Shown: in pieces, positions 21,672-30,517 of the stretch
How the letters are laid out: each line of letters opens with the position of its first letter
How positions within the stretch are numbered: the first letter of the stretch is position 1
DNA from: Pseudoneurospora amorphoporcata
Lineage: Eukaryota > Ascomycota > Sordariomycetes > Sordariales > Sordariaceae
Length of the DNA: 64,000 nucleotides
Direction: 5' to 3'
Assembly (NCBI GenBank): GCA_033297205.1
Contig: MU859200.1
Location: forward strand, 1-64,000
Notes under the pieces: model-generated
Told to the model about the DNA's origin: nothing
The model's database searches: none
The model's input: only the letters and a program-made list of their open reading frames with translations
Made by a program: the position numbers and the translations under genes

Positions 21672-23258
21672 ATGCAGGCCCTCAATCTTTTACTGTTCAT
21701 TTCATTGCTCAACGTCATCTTTACCGACTTTACCCGAGCTCAATATGACAATGGCACATGCTGCCTGGCCACGAGCTGGATAACGGAGACACTGTTTACA
21801 GCTTGTGGTGTTCTCGAAACAACCACGGTAAGATTTCCCAAGTCACTCCGAACTAAGCAATGTTACTTACCAAGCCGTGGAGCTCAGGTCTACTACGAAG
21901 CCCCATTCCCACTCACGACAAGCATCGTATTCCCCGACGCCGTCTTGACAGGAGTGACGATACACCCCGCTAGTTCGCCATCTTCTTGCTGCATCTTGCC
22001 TACTCCATCGGCTTCCCTTGAACTGATCGCCTTCGAACCGAATGCCACTGATGTAGACTCTATCTACTTCTACACGAGTAACAACACTACATCCCCATAT
22101 TATGTTGGGACGCTGGTGGACGGTTCCCGCTGCCTCCTCGACCTGTCACCAGAGGCTTTGGCGGCCGGACGTCTTGCTGCGCATCTCTCCAACGGGGAGT
22201 CCATCATCTTCGACGAGACCGGCATGCACTACTATGGAGCAGGTTGTAACACAACAACTTCCGTCACCATTTCCGACTTCTTGGCTCAGCTCGCAGGCTT
22301 GCCAGACGCACCACCGCCAGCGGACGCTGCCCAGAGAGGCAGAAGAGTCCAAAAAAGAGACCTTCCCGAGACCAACTTCACAGTCGCGGTCCAAGTAGCA
22401 GCCGCCATCGACCTCTTCCTCCACGACCCCCAAGTAGCCTTCGGTGACTCGCCCTGCACGTTCATCGACATCCAGAACATCACAGAATGGGACATACACT
22501 CCTGGACATGCCAGTACCCCGGCGTCAACAGCAGCGAGAAAAGCTGCGAAGAGAAGTTCCACTCCTGGTTCAAGCCTGACTCGCCTCCTCCCTCGGGAAC
22601 AGGCCTCGACCAGACCGGAAATGCTCTTTTCAACTTCGTCCCCCGTCTTGTCAACCGCGTCGGAAACAACTTGGCGGATTTATTTCCCGGTATTAGCGAA
22701 CCGCTTCAGCATGGCCTGAACTGGCTCAACAACGCCCACAACGCCGTGCTGCACGTTGCTGATGTCGGCGGAGGTGAATTGTGCGAGATCCTTCATGAAT
22801 TCGACGAGTACGATCTGATTCTGTCAGACCCGGGATTGCCAAGCTTGCACACCATTGGAAACTACCACTCGCCTCCGCTCCCCACAATCACCGAGGTGTT
22901 TGAGTCGCACACGAAGAGAATCACGAAGGAACCGCCGAGGCAGGTGGTGCCGACGGAGACAAGCTTTCCGAATGTGACGGAGACTTCGTTCTCCGAGATT
23001 CCAGATATTCCGGACCTGTCGTCAATGCGGATTGCGGAAGAAGAGAAATTGGTTGAGGCGACCATTACTCCTTTCACGTCACTGGGATCTTTGCTTGATG
23101 CTCCGCCCGAGGGGCGTGATGAGGAGGCCAAGAGGTTGCCAACTGTGACTGTAACGGCTATTGTTACGGAGGATATGACGTGGTTTGGGCTGGCTTCTTC
23201 GGCGGCGGAAGGCAGCTTTAGCCCGGATATGTCTGGAACAGATTTAGTCGCACATTAA
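21672..23258 (+). CDS. Predicted secreted protein of unknown function, 508 aa
   Basis: I start it at the Met at 21672, which begins a signal peptide (MQALNLLLFISLLNVIFTDF); a Met ten codons upstream would spoil it. A 60-nt in-frame intron (21828-21887) is likely: GTAAGA donor, AACTAAG branch, CTCAG acceptor. It may be missed because the frame reads through it. The mature protein has many Cys (NGTCCLATSW, SPSSCCILPT, GCNTTTS, SWTCQYPG, KSCEEKF) and many N-glycosylation sequons. A dibasic QKRD site near residues 220-230 could be a Kex2 cut. The C-terminal 130 residues are acidic, Ser/Thr/Pro-rich and probably disordered. No domain is recognised. Role in the cell wall or secretion is inferred from composition and neighbours only. 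Confidence 0.75.
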   Translation: MQALNLLLFISLLNVIFTDFTRAQYDNGTCCLATSWITETLFTACGVLETTTVRFPKSLRTKQCYLPSRGAQVYYEAPFPLTTSIVFPDAVLTGVTIHPASSPSSCCILPTPSASLELIAFEPNATDVDSIYFYTSNNTTSPYYVGTLVDGSRCLLDLSPEALAAGRLAAHLSNGESIIFDETGMHYYGAGCNTTTSVTISDFLAQLAGLPDAPPPADAAQRGRRVQKRDLPETNFTVAVQVAAAIDLFLHDPQVAFGDSPCTFIDIQNITEWDIHSWTCQYPGVNSSEKSCEEKFHSWFKPDSPPPSGTGLDQTGNALFNFVPRLVNRVGNNLADLFPGISEPLQHGLNWLNNAHNAVLHVADVGGGELCEILHEFDEYDLILSDPGLPSLHTIGNYHSPPLPTITEVFESHTKRITKEPPRQVVPTETSFPNVTETSFSEIPDIPDLSSMRIAEEEKLVEATITPFTSLGSLLDAPPEGRDEEAKRLPTVTVTAIVTEDMTWFGLASSAAEGSFSPDMSGTDLVAH

Positions 23259-24173
23259 GGGGTGACTGTTCAGGGATTTCAACAGCATAGGCATCTTTGT
23301 TAAAACGTTGCAAATAGGTAGGATTTTGGAACGCGTTTATTTCCGAAAGGCTGGCGGTAATGACTTCATGATGTAGCTTAAGGTCGATAATCGCACGTCA
23401 AATAATGACGCTTTTCGTTGAACCCATGTAAATGTTTTCGATTTCGTAAAAACAGAACATGTATCATGGTCATTGTGTGGCATTGTTGAAAGGTTGTCGA
23501 CGCGTCGAGTTGATGTTGGGACGCCGGACCGGACGAGAAGGTGGAGTGGGTCCAAAGTTTTGGCTCAGTGTCGGTAGCTGTTTGTACAAAGCCACTAACT
23601 GGGCCAGGCCATGTAGCTTACATTTTCTGTTAGCAATTAAGGTACCTATCATAATACAGTTTCTTGGGACACAAACAAACACCAATCCAACCGCAACACG
23701 GTCGGGCCGCCACCCAAAGTTCAGCTTGCCCCCAACATCGCTCGTCAGCAACAAGTCGCGTGACGGCTTAGCTAGCCCGATGAAGGTTGGTATTATTGAA
23801 AACGGCATCTCACTCAGCCATGGAATTGTGGCGCAGCGCGACTTTGGACAATCCTGCCAACACACTTCTCGTTGACGCGACCATTTTCCTGTCATCATTG
23901 TTTGAGCTTCTACCTCAACTCCAAGATCTCATCGGCTCCAATTGTGCCAAGCAAAGGGACAAGTGTCACCCTTGTGTACGCTCGACGTTGCATGTGAACC
24001 CTTGGACCATCATCCCCAGATTCTTGAGAAACTCGACGGCTCGTCCTCCCATAAGTTGACCCCACCGCCCTCGGATTCTCGAGATATTAGACTGCGCGGT
24101 GACGACAGTTCCGTCCTTGCACATCAACCATTTCATCTATATTTTAACCCTAAATAATATCAACTAATCTACC
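23259..24173. other. Intergenic
   Basis: About 0.9 kb with no protein-like frame. The last 100 bp are the pyrimidine-rich, AT-tailed leader of the chitosanase gene. Confidence 0.5.
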
Positions 24174-25091
24174 ATGTCCCCTTCAATAAGCTTACTTATC
24201 CTAACCATCCCCTTCCTCGCCTTCATACCCACCGTCTCCGCTCGCGACGTCCCCTCCAACCTCCAAAACCTCTACACCAAACTGTTCAAGCAAAAATCAT
24301 GTAAACACCCTCTATCAGATCGCGGCTTCTACAGCACCGAAGACGGCCCCGACACTTACACCTACTGCGGCGATCACCTATCCGACTTCAAGATCCTCTA
24401 CATCCGCGGCCGCGGCAAAGGGCGCCTAGCCAACATGGACGTGGACTGCGACGGTCTACAAGGAGGCCCTGGTGACGACGGGCGATGCTCAGTGGGTGCA
24501 AGCCCAGATTACCAGGGCATTACCGCCTTCCAAGAGACCGTCGCTTCTTATAATGTGTCGGGCGTTAAGGACTTGAATACCTACGTCCATCCATACGTGG
24601 TATTCGGGAACGAGGTCGAGAGCGACGATATGCGGATAGATGGGTATATGCGTTTTGATCCGGCAGAGTACGGGGTGGAGCCGCTGAGCGTGATGGCTGT
24701 GGTGTGCGATGGCGGGAAGAAGCTGGTTTATGGAGTGTGGGGCGATACGAATGGCGATGATGGAGCGAAGTCGATGGTTGGGGAGGCGAGTCTGGCGCTG
24801 GCGACGGCGTGTGGAGGAATAGAGATGTCAGGGAGTAATGGGATTGGTGAGGAGGATGTGCTGTATTTGGCTTTTACGGGGACGGAGGCGGTTCCCGGGG
24901 CAAAGGGGGCGAAGTGGGACGCGGGGAGCTTCGAGGAGTTTGAGAGGAGCATTGAGGGGTTGGGGGATCAGTTGGTCAGGAGGATTGCGGAGGATGGAAG
25001 TGCGTCGGGGACGGTGAGAGTGTCGTGGGGATTGATGGTTTGGATGTTTGTGGCTTTGGCGGGTGGCCATTTGGGCGCTTATTGGATTTGA
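24174..25091 (+). CDS. GH75 fungal chitosanase, probably GPI-anchored, 305 aa
   Basis: A single exon. The signal peptide ends near VSARD (residue 23). The body matches the fungal chitosanase family GH75, endo-acting on glucosamine polymers: YCGDHL, LANMDVDCDG (87-94), YVHPYVVFGNE (137-147) and VYGVWGDTNGDD (185-196), followed by MVGEASLALA. By family analogy Asp191 and Glu204 are the acid/base candidates. Unlike classical secreted members, the C-terminus has a Ser/Gly linker and a hydrophobic tail (LMVWMFVALAGGHLGAYWI), the layout of a GPI-anchor signal. This suggests the enzyme stays on the wall or membrane and remodels the fungus's own chitosan. It is one of five adjacent secreted-protein genes. 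Confidence 0.9.
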   Translation: MSPSISLLILTIPFLAFIPTVSARDVPSNLQNLYTKLFKQKSCKHPLSDRGFYSTEDGPDTYTYCGDHLSDFKILYIRGRGKGRLANMDVDCDGLQGGPGDDGRCSVGASPDYQGITAFQETVASYNVSGVKDLNTYVHPYVVFGNEVESDDMRIDGYMRFDPAEYGVEPLSVMAVVCDGGKKLVYGVWGDTNGDDGAKSMVGEASLALATACGGIEMSGSNGIGEEDVLYLAFTGTEAVPGAKGAKWDAGSFEEFERSIEGLGDQLVRRIAEDGSASGTVRVSWGLMVWMFVALAGGHLGAYWI

Positions 25092-25525
25092 CGAGGCGTA
25101 TGATTTTGATCTTGAGCGGGCGTGTTGTTTGGAATCAAGGGAGTAATGGATCTAGCGTAGTTTTGGAAAAAGGCATTGGACTCAGCGAAAGAAAGTTGTT
25201 ATTTCACGGTGCTCGTTGCGGTCTTTCGGAGGCGATGCCGGAGACCACGGACTTGATTCCAACTCCCCTTATCCAGCTGCACTACAAGGCATCACTCGAC
25301 GGAATATTCCATGCATGGAATCAAAAGTTGTCCTGAGAGCGATTGTTATGACCACTTTTCGGCCCGTTCTTGGACTGCCCTACCTGCAAGAACAGGGCAA
25401 ATTTATTCTCCCTGCTTCCCACAGCCCGCTCCCCTACCTTTTTGCTTGTCTGTTTCTGGCACACAATTATTCAACGTCGTCTATCAAACTACCATCGTCG
25501 TTAGTACCACCCAAACGAAGAAGCG
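25092..25525. other. Intergenic
   Basis: The 3' flank of the chitosanase gene and the promoter/leader of the CFEM gene. No gene seen. Confidence 0.5.
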
Positions 25526-26718
25526 ATGAATATCATTAGCGTCATGGTGGGGGGCCTTGCGGCCTCCGCGATGGCACTTGAATACACTGACCTCGCTCTT
25601 TGCGGTGTAAGTATCATCTTGTCCTTGCTAAACCATTGTCGACGTCAGTCACCGCGACCATGATCACCACCTTTTTACATCACCGAAAAACATCGCCTTT
25701 CTCTTTGACGTCGCTAACAGAACGTTAAACCTAAGCAAACATGCATCAGGAACATGTTCGCCCAGGCATATAACATGGACTGCCCCCCGTATCCCAACGG
25801 CCGGCCCAACCTCCACTGCCTCTGCAACGACGCCAAATTCTTCAACGGCATCCGCGATTGTGCCTTCGGGGCCTGCAATGCCAAGGACGCCGAGAAGACT
25901 TTGGGTCTCGCTGCGATTTATTGCACGGATCGTAGGTATACCTCCTTCTTTGCTATCTGAATAACTCTTCTCATCATCCATTCATCCGTCTGTTCCTGAT
26001 CCGCTATCCACCATCATATATCCCCCATTCTCTAGGCCATTTAGTCCGCCTTCCATCCGCTTGCCCCGATCATCCAAATCCACTCAACTAACACCTTCAT
26101 CCAAACACAGCAAAGTACAGATCCCCCAACTACCCTTGCCCCCCTGCCCTCGTGCTCCCCGGCACCGACGTGGATTCTACCTCCGGTTCCTCGTCTTCAG
26201 GAAGCAGCACCAAACAAGATACCGGAACTAGATCCGATGGGTCGACCAACTCGAACTCTAACTCCGATGGTACCACCAACAACAACAACTTCAACGCCAA
26301 CGGAAACAACGGTCTTCCGAGAGTGGACGTCCTAACATACTACTCCAACGGCAACACCTACGTCGCCACCGTGACCGTCAGCCCCGCCGCCGACAATGGC
26401 GTTGTGTCATCTCAAAACAGATTGAAAACGGCTACAGCTTACGTCGCCCCCACTGGGTTGGGTAATGGTGGTAATGCTGATGTAGCTAATGGAGTTAGTA
26501 AGACGGGCGCTACTAACAAGGTGGATTATGGAAATGCCGCCACGTCCACCAAGTCCAGTTCGGGCTCGGGCTCGGGCGCGCAGGCGACGAATATTAATGG
26601 GGCCAAGCAGACGGGGAAGGGGGCTACCAGGAAGGCGGCGGGTGCAAAGAAGGAGATGGGAGGAGGATTGCAGGAGAGGGTGTTGGCTTTTGCGTTGGGG
26701 TTTGTTATGGTTCTTTGA
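25526..26718 (+). CDS. CFEM-domain GPI-anchored protein, 299 aa
   Basis: Three exons: 25526-25606, 25721-25931 and 26111-26718. Exon 2 begins after CTAACAG, an upstream acceptor; the nearer CATCAG acceptor would break the frame. Residues 1-17 are a signal peptide. The CFEM domain (about residues 20-97) shows all eight Cys: ALCG, QTCIRNM, NMDCPP, NLHCLCND, IRDC, GACN and IYC. The Asp in LCND is a residue linked to haem binding in some family members. The rest is Ser/Asn/Thr-rich spacer, ending in a hydrophobic GPI-type tail (LQERVLAFALGFVMVL). CFEM proteins act at the cell surface in haem/iron uptake, wall structure or host contact; which applies here is open. Confidence 0.88.
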
Positions 26719-27111
26719 ACTAGACAAGGCGGTTGGGGAACTATTGGATTCTATGCACAGGATAGGATGGTTGATAGGATTTGAGTGTTCATGGTGCCAA
26801 GTTAAAGATTCAGTTTGGCACGCGAATTCGACGTATAGGATCTAGGATAGTTTATAGAAACAAAACAGGGTTAGGAACAAAGCCGATTGCTTGAAAAACC
26901 CAGATGATCCCATTTGCAATGGAATTACTATGTGCAGTGCGAACAGCGATCCGTCCACAACTCTGCTTCTTCTAGATAACCAACAGTCGTAGTTATAGAA
27001 CGTTTCAAACATTGGTTTCCTGCCCAATGTTTGACAACGGCTCCCTGAAACACCGACCTGTTCGAATGATTGCCAACCTTCCTCTTGCCTGCCCGATCAG
27101 ACTATAAACAT
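26719..27111. other. Intergenic between convergent genes
   Basis: The 3' flanks of the CFEM gene and of the repeat-tail secreted protein gene. Nothing further seen. Confidence 0.5.
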
Positions 27112-28142
27112 TTAATGGGTATGACCAGCGGCAGCATCTGTTGCGCTTCCAATATTACCAGTGTTGCCAGTATTTCCTGTGGTTCCACCACTGCTGGCGT
27201 TGCCAGCGCTGCCCTTACCACCGGCGGCGTTTCCCGCGTTTCCCGCGTTGCCCGTATTGCCGGTGGTGCCTCCATTGCCGGCGTTCCCTGTGTTTCCCGT
27301 ACTGCCTGTGTTGCCACTGGCGTTGCCTTTGCCATTACCCCTATTACCAGAGCTGCCGGCATTGGCATTGCCCGCACGGCCGGTGCCAGCATTGCCAGCA
27401 GCATTTCCAGCATTACCAGCGGCATTTCCAGCACTGTCAGTGTTGCCAGTGGTGCCTCCATTACCAGCGTTGGTGTTGCCGTTGCCCTTGTTACCGGCGG
27501 CGTTTCCTGCGTTGCCAGTGGTGCCTCCATTACCAGCGTTGTTGTTGCCGTTGCCCTTGTTACCGGCGGCGTTTCCCGCGTTGCCCGCGTTGCCCGTATT
27601 GCCGGTGGTGCCTCCATTGCCGGTGTTCCCTGTGTTTCCCGTGTTGCCGGTGTTTCCTGTGTTACCGCCCTTATTCCTATTGCCGCGACCTCGTCCGGTG
27701 GCTGGAGTCGTGGTGCCATTCCCGGCTTTGTTATTGCCAGTGTTGATGTTGCCTACGGCGCCGGTACCGTTGCCCACAGCAGCAGTTCCGAAACCACAGC
27801 CTTGCTTGCCAGCTTGGAACTGAGCGCCCAAACCGGAACAGACACCGATGGTGTCACTAGTGCGAGGAAGGGTCGCACAGCATGTTGATGCGCAGTCGGC
27901 TGCGCTGAGGCACTGCCCACCAATGAACTGGAGACCTTGGCCGTTGCCGACGTTCTTTTCGCCTGAAGGATCTGGAATGTTTCCGGTCTGTCGAGCTTGA
28001 AGGATTTGGCCGGTGGGAAGGGCTTGTACGGAGGCGATGATAACTGCGGAGTAATCTGTCAGCTGGTAACCCATCAAAGAGACCGAGTTTGTCAGGAGAA
28101 CTTACCAGCAAGAGTGCTGAGAATCGTAGTGAACTGAACCAT
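27112..28142 (-). CDS. Secreted Cys-motif protein with Gly/Asn/Thr repeat tail, 322 aa
   Basis: Two exons (minus): 28142-28106 and 28043-27112. The 62-nt intron has a GTAAGT donor and a CGCAG acceptor; it interrupts the signal peptide (MVQFTTILSTLA, then VIIASVQALP). Residues ~45-95 carry a compact Cys motif: GGQCLSAADCASTCCA ... GVCSGLGAQF ... KQGCGFGTA. This resembles small 'biotrophy-associated secreted protein' types of Sordariomycetes; that likeness is from memory and needs a search. From residue ~130 to the end the protein is made of GN, TGN, AGN and GGTTGN units, encoded by GTTGCC/ATTGCC-type repeats. Such tails are low-complexity, likely disordered and probably length-variable. It closes the secreted-protein island. 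Confidence 0.82.
27120..27670. repeat. Trinucleotide-phased imperfect tandem repeat
   Basis: Codes for the Gly/Asn/Thr tail on the minus strand. A block near 27471-27520 recurs at 27531-27580, and 27236-27290 resembles 27581-27635, so larger units have been duplicated. All three opposite-strand frames stay open over hundreds of bases, giving false genes on the plus strand. Confidence 0.75.
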
Positions 28143-30040
28143 TGTGTCTGTTGGTTCGAGGAAAAAAAGGGGGACTGAAGTAGGGTATAGAAAGCAATGC
28201 TGACCAGCAGGATTGAAATCAACTGTTGCTTAGAGAAACACTAAACGGTGGAAAAGTACGAAAGGAGAGAAAGAGACCAGATCCTGCTGGCGATTTTGCT
28301 GTTGCTATGTCAAGGACCTGGAAAACCGCCAGGAGAAAGGCCAAAGGGGTAACCAGTCTTTTGTACCAGAAGTCAACGTGCTGTTGACAGCAACCTACCG
28401 ATCACAAGAAACAAGGGCATGGCAACGATTGTAGCGGATATCGAGCCGGAAACAATAGAGGAGACGGCAAACCCGCAAAGAGCGGGGATCACAGGGCTAA
28501 GATGAGCGAGACTGGATGACACGGAGATCTGAAGGATCCAAAGTGCGGTCCCTGTTGAAGGCCGGCGGTACCGATCTTGTCTCGCCCATGTTGATCTTCC
28601 ATGCAACGCGCAGGTCTGCGGAGGTGTTCTCGAGTGGGATCTCTTGAATCTCCTCCGAGAAGTTTCCCCTGTCTGGCCATTGTTTGGGATGTGGAGGAGA
28701 AGCCGGAGAAGAGGTTGTCCGTGCTGAACTGTCAGGCCCACTCGGGTGCTGATTGGTTCCCAGAATTAGGGAGACTGAGATCTGGAGCGAGATGGCGTTG
28801 CAGCTCGCGTCAGGGTTGCAACGGTAATCGACATGGTCGAGAATGACATGGCGTTTGATAGCCGAGCCTTATGGTAACATTGGTGTTCATTGACAGAGAC
28901 ACAGACGCGAGGAAAGTGAAAGAGGTTGTTGTCGGGGAAGAACAAAAGTCGAGAGATGGCTGGCCTGCATTAGTGCGCATTCTACCATAGTTTAGCGCGT
29001 CTAGGGACTAGCGGCGCAGGGCTGAGGACCCAGTTGACATCCATTTCTCTGCTCTTCAACCAGTGTTCGAAGTGATCAGTATCAAATGGTTGAGAAGCAA
29101 AAAAATAACGGCATTCTCCTCCACATCCAAGAGCCGTGTCGGTTTCATAAATGATATACCGGAGAATAAGCCGGCGCTAAGGGGGAGACAGATTCAGGAC
29201 GGGAACAGGAGTCTCCACTTTCCACAGGGGCAGTGCCCCACATAAGGCCTAGGCCCTGAAAAGTGCAGGCCCCACTGTATTTTCCAACGTCCAACGTCAC
29301 CCGTCCATCAAACTTCAACTCTACGACACGGTCAACCTCCAAACCGCCGAACGCTCGCTTTTTGTTTTACTTGCCGGAATACATCCAGCCACACGTGTTT
29401 TCTTGACAGTCTTTGACAGCCATCAAATCCTAGCAGCGAACGTTGAAACTCGGCAAACGTCCTGCTGCGAGGTGCTCGCTGTGGTCCCAGGTTCCCATGG
29501 AATCGCAACCTCGAGCAGCTCAGCCCGATCAGCCTCGGTTTCCGAGGTTATCCGACCGACTCGGCCATCTTTCTACGAGGAAATTATCTTGTTTTCACAG
29601 GGGTCGAGCAGACTGCTTTGAATAATTGGTACCCCGCCTTCGCCAACCGACCGTCGGAAACAATGGCATCCTGCTATATCGCCCATCCGATTTACGCGCG
29701 AGATGGGTAGTATCACTCTATCGAGACGAAACATGTAGGTGTGAGGCATATCAATTCCAGATAATAGTACACAGTAGATTTAGGGGCTGCTGCCACTTAG
29801 GCCGAGATAATCTCGATCTCGGGTATGACCTTTCTCCATATCGCCGAAACTATTCCTTCGGACAAAAGACATACAGGTCCTTCGTTCGTGGAAAATCCTG
29901 CTCCCCAAGTAGATCGCCAGTTGATTGTAGAAAAAAAAAAAAAGCAAAAAAAAAAAAAAAAGCAAGCCGTTCAAAACATCAATGACGGTTCACATCGCTG
30001 GGAGGAGGCTTCTTGGCCTCCCTGCCGAGAGACATGGAGC
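28143..30040. other. Gene-poor stretch with A-tracts
   Basis: About 1.9 kb. No confident gene. Around 29560-29710 a short protein-like frame (VFTGVEQTALNNWYPAF) with no start or exon partner may be a relic. At 29931-29961 there are runs of 13 and 16 A, separated by GC. Confidence 0.45.
29931..29961. repeat. A13-GC-A16 tract
   Basis: Two adjacent homopolymer A runs on the plus strand. They could be a retroposon tail or simple slippage. Confidence 0.8.
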
Positions 30041-30517
30041 TCAAGCCGATTTCCCGCCAAGCTCTCGCGATGAAGGAACAGGCCCGGCAAGAGCCCAATC
30101 CTCTTGCTTCTCCTTTTTCACCGGTGGCGGAATGTCCAGAACCCAATCCTCGTCTTGATCCACGTACACCCACTCCTCCTCATCCGCCGCCGCGGCCGCG
30201 GGGGGTCTGTCTTCGCCTTGTTGAGGTGTGGTATTGCTGTCCGCTTTGGCCTTCTTGGCAGTAATTAATACCATGCCCTCCCCTAACCGCTCTTGTGTCT
30301 GGAAACCTTATGGTTAGCAAAGTGGTTGATGATGATGTGGTGTCGAGATGTCTCTGCTAGATTGGGAAGAGCTCGGTATATGATATGGATGGCTGGGACT
30401 TACCTTGATGGTCAAAGGGGAAAGGGAAGCAGTCGCGGATTTGGGCTTTTCTTGTCGTTTACGGGCGACGTGGTTGCCCTGGGGGGCAGGAATTTTGGAG
30501 TTAGACTCTGGTGGCAT
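30041..30517 (-). CDS. Small hydrophilic acidic protein, 123 aa, unknown
   Basis: Two exons (minus): 30517-30404 and 30298-30041. The intron is 105 nt, with GTAAGT donor and TTCCAG acceptor, and joins phase 0. The N-terminal third is Lys/Ser/Pro-rich (VARKRQEKPKSATASLSPL). The middle is conserved-looking (TQERLGEGMVLITAKKAK). The C-terminal half has an acidic aromatic patch (DEEEWVYVDQDEDWVLDIPPP) and then KKEKQEDWALAG. There is no signal peptide or membrane segment. The mixed basic/acidic, disorder-prone make-up would fit a nuclear or adaptor protein. The family is not recognised. The gene is isolated in a gene-poor stretch. Confidence 0.6.

Noticed and set aside
25747..25749. Nearest CAG acceptor for CFEM intron 1
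   Set aside because: It gives a stop within a few codons and loses one of the eight CFEM cysteines; the CTAACAG acceptor at 25718-25720 restores both.
27141..27823. Plus-strand open frames over the Gly/Asn repeat gene
   Set aside because: Simple translations (VFPVLPVLP-type) of the repeat in antisense; the minus strand has the signal peptide, Cys motif and intron.
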